Shown in pieces: positions 21,133 to 29,861 of a stretch of 64,000 bases of DNA. The position numbers and the translations under genes are program-made. The stretch spans positions 186,001 to 250,000 of the forward strand of contig AZWL01000004.1 of the NCBI GenBank assembly GCA_000514715.1, given 5' to 3'. Under the pieces are notes generated by a model, which saw only the letters and a list, made by a program, of their open reading frames with translations, was not told the origin of the DNA and did not search any database. Position 1 is the first letter of the stretch, and each line of letters starts with the position of its first letter. The stretch comes from Streptomyces sp. CNH099. Lineage in GTDB: Bacteria > Actinomycetota > Actinomycetes > Streptomycetales > Streptomycetaceae.

Positions 21133-21333
21133 TTAGTCGCCTGCGGCCATCGCCTGCCGCAGGCTCAGCGGCCGCATATCCGTCCATACCGTGTCGATGT
21201 ATGCCAGGCACTCATCCTTGGAACCCGCCATTCCCACCGACTTCCAACCGTCCGGTATGTCCCGCCCGGCCAGCCAAATGGAGTACTGCTCCTCGCCGTT
21301 CACGACGACCACATATGCACTGGACTCGCTCAA
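21133..21333 (-). CDS. MbtH-like NRPS chaperone
   Basis: 66 residues from TTG 21333, chosen because GGGGGA lies 4 nt upstream and the length then matches the family (about 65-75). The MbtH signature is clear: [10 protein letters not shown], then IPDGWKSVG, then a Leu-rich helix and [10 protein letters not shown]. The usual Pro after SxW is Leu here. MbtH-like proteins bind adenylation domains and are often needed for their folding and activity; this one should serve the synthetases of the cluster. It is the first gene of a two-gene unit with the LuxR regulator, which is unusual in that a chaperone and the probable pathway regulator share one message. Confidence 0.93.
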   Translation of the reverse strand: MSESSAYVVVVNGEEQYSIWLAGRDIPDGWKSVGMAGSKDECLAYIDTVWTDMRPLSLRQAMAAGD

Positions 21334-21343
21334 CGTTTCCCCC

Positions 21344-21359
21344 GTTAACTTGAGTTGAC
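21344..21359. promoter_or_regulatory. Imperfect inverted repeat before mbtH
   Basis: GTTAACTTGAGTTGAC matches its own reverse complement at 12 of 16 positions and lies about 10 bp upstream of the mbtH start, where a bound regulator would block transcription or initiation. Candidate autoregulatory site; function not shown. Confidence 0.3.
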
Positions 21360-22056
21360 GAACGGACAGCACCGGCACCGGGCACGACTTGCTCGACCGG
21401 CCACCGGCGGGCACTGCGCGCCCACTTTAACGCGTCGGACTCCCTTCCGGGAGATGTATCTCACACGAATTCACCCGGGAAACGGGTAGCAAGAAGATGC
21501 CAAGCGGCATCAGGCAACGCCGCAATGCCCCTGGGAAGTCCTCGCCGTGCCGTTCTCGCCGGGCGATTTCCTGTTGGTTAGGCGAATCAAGCGCGGTGGG
21601 ATGCGTTTCGACCCGTTTCACGACACGGCAGCCCAGCCGGCCGCGTCGGCCCGCAGGGGCATCGCCACGCACTCCGTGCGGCGGGCCGCCGGGACGGTAC
21701 CGACCCGGGCGAGGTCGCCAGAACATGCACGTCAGCAGCCATCTTCCGAAGACGCGGAGCGTCAAACGGGCGTCATGGTGGAGACGCGACGAAGCCGCAC
21801 GCGGAAGCACCGCAAGACGGTACACCCACCGCCACCCGACCGGCTCCTGCCGGCATCGGGGCCTGAGCCACGCGCACGGCCCACGCCGCCCGCGCGCGTC
21901 GGGAGCGGATCCCCCACCCTCTGCCGCCCCGCCGTCCGACTGCCGTCGGGTGGAGTGGGAGTGGTGGGTACGCGCCCGAACGGGTCGGTGTGGACGAGGC
22001 GGTCGGGCCTGGCTGCCGGTCGGCCGAGCCCCGAACGCCTGCTGCCTGCACATCAG
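21360..22056. other. Intergenic stretch, no gene supported
   Basis: About 700 bp between the mbtH promoter and a degenerate beta-propeller gene. The first 250 bp are clearly A/T-richer than the cluster. Open frames exist on both strands but have no recognisable domain, no good ribosome site and no third-position GC pattern. It marks the edge of the biosynthetic cluster. Confidence 0.5.
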
Positions 22057-22800
22057 CTATGGGGCCAGTTCGATCACATGGAGCCTGCCCCTCTGCGATT
22101 CCGTGACATACGCATGACGGCCATCGGGCGCGATCGCTATGCCGCTGACGTCGTCACCGACGTCGAACGTCGTGGCCACGTCGCCACTCCCGGTGTCGAT
22201 CACCTGGACCGCGCCGGACTCGTTGCCCACGTAGACACGCCGGCCATCGGGAGACATGGCCAACGCGGTACTCCTCCCCTCGACCGGGATGGTGTCGCTC
22301 ACCGTCTGGGTTTCGGCGTCGATCACTGACAACGCGTTGGACGCACCCTGCTCCGCGGCATAGTCCGAAGAGTCCTCGGGAAATCCCGTGGGAGGCGGCA
22401 TGCTGGGAAAGTGGGCGACGTAGAGGCAACAGCCATCAGGTGCGATCGCCATGTCGGACGGCATCTCCCTGTCGACGGGGACGCGTGCGGCCACGGTGCC
22501 CTTCGCCGTGTCGAACACGGAGACGGAGTTCCCGGTCCTGCTGGCTGTTCCGCCCGGGCCGAGAGCGGAATCGGCGATGTAAGCACGACGGCCGTCGCGG
22601 GAGAGGACCACGTCGCCACGATCTGCATCCGGCAGCGAAGCCCTGGTCTCCACTTCCCGCGCTTTCGTATCGATGACCGCCACCCCGCCTCCCCGGTTGG
22701 CGGCATAGACCCGACGGCCGTCGGGAGAGACGGCCAGCGAGTAGAGAGGCCCGCCGTCGACGCCCCGGCTGGGGCGGGCTCCCGGGCACTGCCGGCCATG
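22057..22800 (-). pseudogene. YVTN-type beta-propeller protein, 5'-truncated
   Basis: About 245 residues of YVTN/40-residue beta-propeller repeats are readable: SPDGRRVYAANRGGGVAVID, SRDGRRAYIADS, APDGCCLYVAHF, SPDGRRVYVGNESGAVQVID and APDGRHAYVTE, ending at TAG 22057. Such propellers are usually secreted or periplasmic and bind or scaffold. Upstream of 22800 the same frame becomes Arg/Pro-rich and loses all resemblance, there is no start codon or ribosome site at the boundary, and an IS1380-type transposase fragment begins right there on the other strand. The gene has therefore probably been cut by a mobile element; a short intact protein starting from an unusual codon is less likely. Confidence 0.6.
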
Positions 22801-22900
22801 TGACGGTACGGAATGAAGCCCGTGAGCGGGCGTGGAAGTTGGCCGGCGACGCGGCACCGGACGCGGGTGGCGAGTTGGTCGTGGACATGGACGTCGTGCG
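22800..22900 (+). mobile_element. IS1380-type transposase fragment (N-terminal part)
   Basis: About 30 codons read VRNEARERAWKLAGDAAP then DAGGELVVDMDVV, which resembles the segment before the first catalytic Asp region of IS1380-family transposases (typically ...AWxLAGxxAPDAxGxLxIDxDATI). The match ends abruptly at VDMDVV. A C-terminal piece of the same family lies at 24944-25640 in the same orientation, on the other side of the GH16 gene. Confidence 0.5.
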
Positions 22901-23288
22901 GGTCCCGGCCCACCCGATCCGGTGCCGGTCGCGGCCGGTGCGGGCAGAGCGCCGTGCGGAGAAGTCGCCCGCGGCCGCGCAGCGGGCGCCGGAAGTTCTG
23001 CTCGCCGTCGCCCTTGCGGCCCGCCGATCCCGGTGGGTCGGTCTGGCGCGCCGGTGTGCCTCGATGACCGCGTGGCTGGCCGGCCACTCCGCCTGGAGGC
23101 GGTCGACGGCACGTCCGATGGGGACTCTTGACATGGCTGTCACACGGCAGGACGATGCGGAATACGTTTTCCGGTGCCGAACGACCGATCCCTCACATGC
23201 AGAGACACCGTCTGCTCCCCGACGCCACACGGCTGCCGCAGCAAGCGCCACGCCAGAGACCACTGCGCGCGGTCGGGTGAAGACCAAC
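22901..23288. other. Non-coding stretch upstream of GH16 gene
   Basis: About 390 bp with no supported gene. It must contain the GH16 promoter; no LacI-type palindrome like those at 27159 or 34654 was found. GGAGG at 23290-23294 is the ribosome site of the GH16 gene. Confidence 0.4.
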
Positions 23289-23301
23289 GGAGGTCGCGAT
23301 C

Positions 23302-24612
23302 GTGACGAGTGCGAAGCCGGGCATCCATCGACTGGCGGGAGTACGTCGAACCTTGGCGCTGCTTGCCGCTGTTCTGATCTTCAGCGTTGCCACCGCGCAA
23401 CTGGGCGGGGCGGCAACGCAACCGGCCGAGACGGCCGCGCAGTCGGCCGATGCGGCCGACGTCCCACCGAACCCGCTGGAGAAGCCCGGTTGGGATCTCG
23501 ACCGGCACGACGAGTTCGATGGCAGCCTCGACACGAACCTGTGGATCACGAACTACCTCGAATCCAGAACGCCGGAGTGGCGGGCCGAGGCGCGTTACAC
23601 CTTCAGGGACAACGCCCTCGTGCTGAAGATCGATGACGATCAGCCGACCTACTACAATGACAACCCGATGAAGGTCTCGAGCATCCAGACGGGGCAAAGG
23701 ACCGGCCTGCACAAGGGTGATCGCTACGATCACTCGATTCCCACCATCATGAAGTATGCGCCCAAGTACGGGTACTTCGAAATTCGTGCCAAGTCCAGCG
23801 CGAGGTACGGAACTCACACCGCGTTCTGGACGGTCGGGCGACAGGACACCTCAAGCGAGCGCTCAGAGATCGACATTGAGGAGCACGCGCCGGGCAGGCA
23901 TGGCCTCGAGAGCTTCTACTACAGCCTGCACAAGTGGTCTGACGACAGCCTCCCGGAAGTCCAACACACGATCTACCCCGAGTTCGACCTGACGACCGAT
24001 TTCCACATCTACGCTCTCGAGTGGACTCCGACCCAGATCAAGCTCTATGTCGACAATGAGCTGAAGGACACGATCAACGCCTCGCCGGCGTACCCGATGG
24101 CGTTCCTGCTCAGCATGTACGAGAACGCGGGATGGAACGGCACGGTGAATCCCAACGATCCGGAGCCCAAGGAATTCGTCGTCGACTACTTCCGTGCCTA
24201 CAAGAAGGCCGACACCGGTGACCTTGTCGACGGCGCCACGTACAAGATCCGGAATGTGGCGACGGGTGGGTATCTGGACTCGGAGGCGGATGACCGCGTG
24301 GTCTTGGGTGATGCCACCTCGTACGACGATCAGGACTGGGTCGCCGTGCAGCAGTCGGATGGTGTCTGGTCGTTCCGGAACGCGCGGACGGGGCGGAACT
24401 ACCTCGATTCGGAGCCGGACGGTGTGGTGATCTGGAATGACGGCTACATCGGGCCCGATTCGCAGTGGACGCTGGAGTCGGCGTCGGGAGGGTTCCGGCT
24501 CGACAACAACCGTTCCGACAGGTCTTACCTGTATGGGACCTCGGCCGGCGAGCTGGGGTGGAACACGGGGTCCACCGACGCCGGCACGGTCTGGGCCTTC
24601 GAACGCAAGTAG
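23302..24612 (+). CDS. Secreted GH16 glucanase with beta-trefoil-like tail
   Basis: 436 residues. GTG start 23302 follows GGAGG by about 8 nt. A signal peptide (about 1-37, Arg-rich head, AVLIFSVATAQLGGAA core) leads into a GH16 domain (about 55-305) with the catalytic signature SEIDIEEH: Glu189 nucleophile, Asp191 and Glu193/Glu194 acid-base. GH16 enzymes cut beta-1,3/1,4-glucans and related galactans. The last 130 residues repeat short blocks (YKIRNVATGGYLDSE, FRNARTGRNYLDSE, FRLDNNRSDRSYLY) as in a RICIN/beta-trefoil carbohydrate-binding domain. Base composition is visibly lower in GC than the core genes. Flanked by transposase fragments on both sides, so horizontal acquisition is likely. 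Confidence 0.9.
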   Translation: MTSAKPGIHRLAGVRRTLALLAAVLIFSVATAQLGGAATQPAETAAQSADAADVPPNPLEKPGWDLDRHDEFDGSLDTNLWITNYLESRTPEWRAEARYTFRDNALVLKIDDDQPTYYNDNPMKVSSIQTGQRTGLHKGDRYDHSIPTIMKYAPKYGYFEIRAKSSARYGTHTAFWTVGRQDTSSERSEIDIEEHAPGRHGLESFYYSLHKWSDDSLPEVQHTIYPEFDLTTDFHIYALEWTPTQIKLYVDNELKDTINASPAYPMAFLLSMYENAGWNGTVNPNDPEPKEFVVDYFRAYKKADTGDLVDGATYKIRNVATGGYLDSEADDRVVLGDATSYDDQDWVAVQQSDGVWSFRNARTGRNYLDSEPDGVVIWNDGYIGPDSQWTLESASGGFRLDNNRSDRSYLYGTSAGELGWNTGSTDAGTVWAFERK

Positions 24613-24943
24613 CATGCCGACCGAGTACGTCCCTCACGTGTCCCCGTCCCCCGGGATCGTGGCGAACCGCTCCGGGGATCCGTCTCGGCCAGGAGCCCCC
24701 TCAGCGTCCCTCGACGACGAAGGCTCTGATGGCTTCCACGGCGCCCCCGCGGGCCCATTCGGTGAAGGAAGAGGAGAGCATCGGCGTGTCGATGGGGTGG
24801 CAGTGACGGAAGCGTCGCCGGCTCACGCCCTCGTCGACGGCGCCGAGACCAGGGATGCCGCCACCGCCCTGGACATGCCCTAACCTCGCGTTTTCACGAG
24901 GTGGGCTGTCCAGGAGTTGGTCAGGAACGCGGAAAGTTCGTGC
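24613..24943. other. Non-coding stretch after GH16 gene
   Basis: Roughly 330 bp with no supported gene on the plus strand. On the minus strand a frame ending at 24701 closes with SSFTEWARGGAVEAIRAFVV, which looks protein-like and might be the tail of a lost gene, but no family was recognised and its upstream part runs antisense to transposase sequence. Confidence 0.3.
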
Positions 24944-25640
24944 GGCACCGGGGAACCCGTCGCGGCAACCGCTCAGACCAGGCAACGCGGGCTCGAACAC
25001 CGCCGCCGACCACATCACCGCCACCCGCCTGGCCCCGGCCCAACTGCCGAAGAGGTACCGGCGGCGGCAGACCCTGATCCGCACCGACTCCGCGGGGCAC
25101 CCACGACTTCGTCGCCTGGCTCGCCCAGCGGGGCAGTCGGCTGTCCTACTCCGTCGGCATGGTGATCACCGCCGCGATCCACCACCACGTACTGAAGGCC
25201 CCCGCGTCTGCCTGGCCCCCGGCCGTCGAGGCGGACGGCGAGATCCGCGAACGAGCCCGGGCCGCCGAACTCACCGGCGATGTCCTGGACGGCAGGCCGA
25301 AGGGGATGCGGCTGATCGTCAGGAAGGAACGGCCGCGTCCGGGCGCTCAGTTGAGGCTGACCGACGCGGACGGCCAACGACTCACCTGCTTTGCCACCGG
25401 CACCACCGGCCAGCCGATCGCCGAACTCGACTCCGTCACCGGCTGCGGGCCCGCACGGAGGACCGGATCCGGGCCGCCCGGTGGACCGGCCTGCGGAATC
25501 TGCCCCTCAAGCACACCGCTCAGAACCGCATCTGGCTGGAGATCGCGCAGATCCGCGTGGCGAGGCCGCGGTTCGCCTGGCCGGCCTTCTCCAGCATCGT
25601 GATCGACAAGGCCGCGCGCTGTTCAACCGCTCTCCGGCCC
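24944..25640 (+). mobile_element. Degenerate IS1380-family transposase (frameshifted, 5'-truncated)
   Basis: Three successive frames give one transposase: GTGEPVAA then, after a shift near 24967, LRPGNAGSNTAADHI and QLPKRYRRRQTLIRTDSAG, then after about 25095 HDFVAWLAQRGSRLSYSVGM through RLIVRKERPRPGAQLRLTDA, and after about 25440 RTEDRIRAARWTGLRNLPL and HTAQNRIWLEIAQI. These are characteristic blocks of IS1380-type transposases common in Streptomyces. The N-terminal third and the terminal inverted repeats are missing, so the element is dead. Its N-terminal counterpart may be the fragment at 22800. Confidence 0.8.
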
Positions 25641-25781
25641 GCCGCGTCCTGGACGCGCTCGCTGGACCCCTGCTCATCGCCTTCGGCGCCCGTCTCGCCA
25701 TGACGGAACGCTGACAAGCATCATCGCGGGCGGCGACGCCGTTGAGCAGGGGTTTCGGCATCGACGGGGACCCTCATCCCC

Positions 25782-25839
25782 GGCGGCCGTTCCTCGGTGC
25801 TTCGTTGCTCGACACCTCGAAGCGCGAAGAACGGCCGCC
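25782..25839. repeat. Nested inverted repeat downstream of GH5 gene
   Basis: Outer arms GGCGGCCGTTC (25782-25792) and its perfect complement (25829-25839); inner arms GCTTCG (25799-25804) and CGAAGC (25818-25823). It lies 70 bp past the GH5 stop and beside the dead IS1380 copy, so it may be the GH5 terminator or a leftover element end. Confidence 0.45.
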
Positions 25840-25911
25840 TTCGCTGTCCCGGGGAGAACTGTCGCCGGGTTTTTGATCTCATCCGTTCAGGACGGCAGGC
25901 CCGGAGTGCTG

Positions 25912-27123
25912 TCAACCGCCGCCGACGCCGCTCATGATGGCGCTGATGATGCCCGGTTGGGTCACGGCGTGAGAGTTTCGGTCGAACAGACCGAACCCGT
26001 ACTGTCCGTTGAAACCGTTGTCCCAGTAGATGCTGACTGCTCCGTATTTCTTGGCTGTGGCCGCCAGGGTCCGCGCAAAGTCAGCACGGTATGTGTTGCT
26101 CGCCGAGTCGAACGACGACTTGTCGATCGCTCCGTATTCGCCGACGACTACCGGATATCCCTTCGTGACGAACCTGTCGTACATCTTCTTCAACTGCCCG
26201 TCCAGAAAGTCCTCCTGCCCCCAGGTGGACGTCTTTGACGGATCGGTCGCGGCCGGGCCCCACTGCGTGATGGTTCCGCTTTCCTCTCCGGTGAAGTCCC
26301 ACGGATCGTAGTAGTGCACGGAGATCATGATCCGGTGCTCATCGCCGGGGATGGAGGGGGATCGATACTCGTCGGTCGGCAGGGCGAAGCCGTAGTCGCC
26401 CGCGGTGTAGTCGATGTTCGTGTTCCAGCCGGGGATGAGCAGCCACCGTGAGCTGTTGTTACCGCCGGCCTGCCGCACCGTGTCCACGAAGATCTGGTTG
26501 TAGTCGTTTATGTTCGAGTAGCACGGTTGAGTCGGTTGGCCGTACTGGCCGTCGAACTCTTCGTTCATGGATTCCAGGATCAGGTGCTCGTCGTAGCTCT
26601 GGAACTTCGACGCGATCTGTTGCCATACCTTCTGGTACTTGTCCTTGATTTCCGTTTGGGAGGACGAGTCGCAGATCAGCCAGGAACCGTCGATCGTCTT
26701 GAAGCCGTCACCGTGCATGTTGATCACCACATACATGCCTCGGTTGTAGGCGTAGTCGACGACTTCCTGGACTCTGTTCAGCCAGGATGAGTCGATCGTA
26801 TAATCTGGGCCGGGCCCTATGTTGCGCAGGTAGGAGACCGGGATCCGGATGGTTTTGAATCCTTCCGCCTGCACCTTGTCGATCAGGGCCTGGGTTATCC
26901 TCGGATTGCCCCATGCCGTTTCACTGGGATACCCGTTGGCGTTGGCTTCGAGCTGGTTCCCCAGATTCCAGCCCGCGCCCATATCGGCAACAATCTGCGA
27001 AGCGTCCGACGGAGCCGCTGTGCCGGCAGCCGCCTGCTTCGCCGAGCCGCCGCCCATGAACGCGGCCACCGCCAGTAAGACGGCAACGAGGACGGCCTTG
27101 ACCTTCATTGTTCTTGCAGCCAT
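25912..27123 (-). CDS. Secreted GH5 endoglucanase
   Basis: 403 residues with a signal peptide (about 1-33, KVKAVLVAVLLAVAAFMGGGSA). The GH5 fold is clear: GAGWNLGNQLEAN, ETAWGNP, FKTIRIPVSY, the acid-base Glu188 in ESMNEE, HYYDPWDFTGE, and the nucleophile Glu329 in VVVGEYGA. NLGN plus AWGNP point to the GH5_4-like group of cellulases, xyloglucanases and mixed-linkage glucanases. No carbohydrate-binding module is attached. Codon use is markedly less GC-rich than in the core genes, suggesting transfer. Two adjacent perfect palindromes 36-62 bp upstream of the start (27159-27185) are probable LacI-type operators, consistent with the LacI regulators encoded nearby. ATG 27123; an internal ATG six codons later is an alternative. 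Confidence 0.93.
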   Translation of the reverse strand: MAARTMKVKAVLVAVLLAVAAFMGGGSAKQAAAGTAAPSDASQIVADMGAGWNLGNQLEANANGYPSETAWGNPRITQALIDKVQAEGFKTIRIPVSYLRNIGPGPDYTIDSSWLNRVQEVVDYAYNRGMYVVINMHGDGFKTIDGSWLICDSSSQTEIKDKYQKVWQQIASKFQSYDEHLILESMNEEFDGQYGQPTQPCYSNINDYNQIFVDTVRQAGGNNSSRWLLIPGWNTNIDYTAGDYGFALPTDEYRSPSIPGDEHRIMISVHYYDPWDFTGEESGTITQWGPAATDPSKTSTWGQEDFLDGQLKKMYDRFVTKGYPVVVGEYGAIDKSSFDSASNTYRADFARTLAATAKKYGAVSIYWDNGFNGQYGFGLFDRNSHAVTQPGIISAIMSGVGGG

Positions 27124-28449
27124 TGACGTTTCCTCCCTCCGGTGCTCGTCGAATCATCATCGAAGCGCTTCGATCGAATATTCGACGATCCTCGCCCATT
27201 TTTCTTCCGGAGAGAATAGAGTCGCGCCACGTCCATGACAACAGCAGGATAACGCCCTGCCATCCACAGGATGCCCAGCCGTTCCCCGGAGCCCAGGCCA
27301 CGTGGGGCGATGGGCCGGACCTGAGTGACTGTGGAGTCCGCGGTAATGGCCTCCCTCTCCCAGGTTGTTCCGCCGCTCGCCGTCGTCCAGCGCTCGATCT
27401 CGTTCACGGACCCGATCCGGCGGGAAAGGAGGACTGCGGACGGGTTGGTGTGATCGAGCGTGATGCCACCGGAGTAGTTGATCTCGCGGGGCTTCTCGGC
27501 GATCGTGCCGCCGGCGGCGGTCAGTTCCCGGTCCTCCCAAGCGGTGCCGTTCCACTTCGCGTAGTGGTACCGGTGGTCTGTGTCCGTGGGAAACCGCGCG
27601 AAGGTCATGACGGGTAGGCCCTGGCTGTCGACGGCGATGTCGTGAATCCATGACTTCCCGCCGCCCGAGCCGGCGTCGTAGACCTTCGTGGCCTGGGCGG
27701 GCGTCACCGCGGTGGACAGGGGCCCGATCCGGCTGCCGTCCGTCCGGACGAGCGGGCCGGCCCGGTAGTACATGTGGTGGATGCTGGTGTTGGGGTTCTC
27801 GGATGGGCTTCGGTGAAGGCGAAGTGGATGGTGTCGACGTCGTTCGACGCCACCCTCACGTAGGGCCGCTGGCCGGGAACCGAAACGAGAGCGGCTGCGT
27901 CGGTCCGCTGGTCGCCGCCGGTCGTGGTCGACCAGTTCGGGTTGTAGTTCCCGCCCCGCCAGAACAGGTACGGCTTGTTGTTCTCCGCGGAGAGCTCCAC
28001 CGGGTCGGGGTAGGTGCAGCCGGTGCCGCCCTCGGTGTTGGTGGGGATCTCCTTGGTCTCCTCCCACCCCTGGCTGACGTCTTCCAGCGCCACGGACCGC
28101 CGGTAGTACGTGGACGGCCCCTGGTGTCCGGACCAGAACACCACTACGTGGCCCGTATGGCGGATGAGGATCGACGGGGTGTTGTGGTCGTCGATCTCGA
28201 AGCCGGTGTCGAGTGTGGAGGTCACGGACTCGCCGCTGTCGTGATCGTACTGCGTCACCCTGATGTCGCCGGACGAGGTGATGTACCCGACGAAGGTGCG
28301 CCGGTACCGCCGCGGTGATGCACCGCCCGCGGGTCTCTGAACCAGCACCACGCACCGCTGGGAGCCGGCGTGTGGGTCGCCGGGAGAGCTGCCGCGGAGC
28401 CCCCGGCGCGGGCGCCGGCGGCTGGTGCCGCCGGTGTCGCAGCCGCCAC
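27105..28449 (-). pseudogene. Secreted BNR-repeat (BNR_4-like) protein, at least two frameshifts
   Basis: Three minus-strand frames together spell one protein. Frame one (to about 28310) has an Ala-rich signal-like segment and SGAWCWFRDPRAVHH; frame two (about 28310-27805) continues RRTFVGYITSSGDIRVTQYD, STYYRRSVALEDVSQGW and YPDPVELSAENNKPYLFWRG; frame three (about 27805-27120) gives SIHHMYYRAGPLVRTDGSRI, SWIHDIAVDSQGLPVMTFAR and ILWMAGRYPAVVMDVARLYS. The WCWFxDPRAV opening and repeated Asp-box-like blades match the BNR_4 family of secreted polysaccharide-acting proteins. No good start codon is seen in frame one. Either a decaying gene or two base-call errors. It is divergent from the LacI gene at 28606 and upstream of the GH5 gene on the same strand. 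Confidence 0.75.
27159..27185. promoter_or_regulatory. Two adjoining palindromes, LacI-type operator for GH5 gene
   Basis: ATCGAAGCGCTTCGAT (27159-27174) is a perfect 16-bp palindrome with the central CG typical of LacI/PurR-family operators; TCGAATATTCGA (27174-27185) is a second perfect palindrome sharing one base with it. They sit just upstream of the GH5 start. Binding by one of the two LacI-type proteins at 28606 and 29862 is inference. Confidence 0.65.
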
Positions 28450-28605
28450 GGCGAACGCCCCTGCGGCCGAGGCGAGTCCGCCCAGTACCGCGCGGCAGAA
28501 TCGATCGCAGCCGGGGACGGCTCAGCCCCGGCGAAGGGACGGAGGGGCCGGTGACCTGGCGTTCGTCCCTGACCATCGGCAGCGCGACGTGAGACGATTC
28601 CGTGC

Positions 28606-29670
28606 GTGTACCAGAACCCGCCCGGTCCCAGACGGGCAGGCCCCTCCGGGGGACGGCGCGTCACGCTGCACGATGTGGCACGGGAGGCCGGCGTCTCCTA
28701 CGCCACCGCCTCGCGGGCCATCCATCCCGGCAGCAGGAAGGTCAACGAGGGCGCGCGCGACCGCGTGCTGGCGGCGGCGGGGAAGCTGAACTACACCCCG
28801 AACTTCCCCGCCCGGGCGGTCGCGCACGGCTCCACCATGGCGGTGGCGCTGGTCGTCAGCGATGTGGCCGATCCGTACTTCTCGTCCCTCGCCGCGGGTG
28901 CCAGACGGGCCGCCGACGAAGCCGGGCTCTCCCTCACGATGGCCGTCTCGGGCGGCGATCCGGAGCGCGAGGTGGAGATCGTCCGGAAGCTGCGCGGGCA
29001 GCGGCCCCGGGCGATCGTGGTGGCCGGCAGCCGCCTCACCGACTGCCCGCACCGTGACGCCCTCGCCGAGGAACTGCGGCTGTTCGAGGGCGCGGGCGGG
29101 CGGGCGGTGCTGATCAGCCAGCCCGACCTGCCCTTCCCGACGATCTCGCTGGCCAACGGGGAGTCAGGACGGCGGCTGACGACCGCTCTGGCCGGCCGCG
29201 GCTACCGGCGACTGGCGGTGATCCGCGGACCCGACAACCTGCGGACCTCGCGGGACCGCGCGGACGGGCTCGTGCGCGGCGCGGCGGCCGGCGGGATCGT
29301 ACTCGCGAAGCGGGACGTCATCGAGGCTCCGTTCACGCGCGACGGCGGTTATCAGGCGGCGTTGTCTCTGGTGGAGCGGGGGCTTGGCGGGATCGACGCC
29401 GTTGTCGCCGTCAGCGACGTGATGGCCGTTGGCGCCATGTCGGCGCTCCGGGACTCAGGGCTGGCGCCGGGGCGCGACCTCGGAGTCGCCGGATTCGACG
29501 ACATCCCCATGGCCGTGGATGTCATGCCGATGCTGACGACGGTGGCGGCCCCCCTCGTCGAGATGGGAGCTCGCGCGGTGCGTCTCGCCCTCGGCGACCG
29601 GACAGGCCCACAGACCGAGACGGTCGCGACCGAGGTCGTCATCCGCGACAGCACCCCGCCGCGCCCGTAG
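28606..29670 (+). CDS. LacI-family transcriptional regulator
   Basis: 354 residues. Helix-turn-helix and hinge at the N-terminus (VTLHDVAREAGVSYATASRA, then NEGARDRVLAAAGKLNYTPN) and a periplasmic-binding-protein-like sensor domain ending GVAGFDDIPMAVDVMPMLTT. GTG 28606 is the first in-frame start before the domain; no strong ribosome site is seen. It is divergent from the frameshifted BNR gene and the GH5 gene, the usual position of a local repressor of polysaccharide-use genes released by an oligosaccharide. Likely binds one of the palindromes in this region; which one is unknown. Confidence 0.93.
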   Translation: MYQNPPGPRRAGPSGGRRVTLHDVAREAGVSYATASRAIHPGSRKVNEGARDRVLAAAGKLNYTPNFPARAVAHGSTMAVALVVSDVADPYFSSLAAGARRAADEAGLSLTMAVSGGDPEREVEIVRKLRGQRPRAIVVAGSRLTDCPHRDALAEELRLFEGAGGRAVLISQPDLPFPTISLANGESGRRLTTALAGRGYRRLAVIRGPDNLRTSRDRADGLVRGAAAGGIVLAKRDVIEAPFTRDGGYQAALSLVERGLGGIDAVVAVSDVMAVGAMSALRDSGLAPGRDLGVAGFDDIPMAVDVMPMLTTVAAPLVEMGARAVRLALGDRTGPQTETVATEVVIRDSTPPRP

Positions 29671-29690
29671 CTCGACGTGCCCTGCCTCGT

Positions 29691-29712
29691 GGGCGACCGC
29701 GACTGGTCGCCC
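29691..29712 (+). terminator. Hairpin after first LacI gene
   Basis: Perfect 8-bp stem GGGCGACC / GGTCGCCC with a 6-nt loop, 20 bp past the stop codon and before the second LacI gene. Suggests the two regulators are separately transcribed. Confidence 0.5.
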
Positions 29713-29861
29713 GCTGCGGCGGGCGCGGTGCCAAGGGCCGACACGCCTCGGACGCACCGCCCGTCGCCGGCGGACGGGAAGGCCGACGGCCGGGCGACGC
29801 CGCTGCGGGCCGTCGGGTAAGGTCACCGCGCTGGTCCGAGGTGACCGGAGAGGAGCAGCCG

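Noticed and set aside
21427..22053. Open frames on both strands between mbtH and the propeller gene
   Set aside because: No ribosome sites, no domain resemblance, composition unlike coding DNA of this genome.
24701..25084. Minus-strand frame ending SSFTEWARGGAVEAIRAFVV
   Set aside because: The tail looks protein-like, but the upstream half is antisense to transposase sequence and no family was recognised; recorded only as a possible relic.
28479..28664. Intact N-terminus for the BNR gene in one frame up to 28664
   Set aside because: That frame lacks the WCWFxDPRAV block, which is in another frame; the N-terminal residues are shadow sequence.
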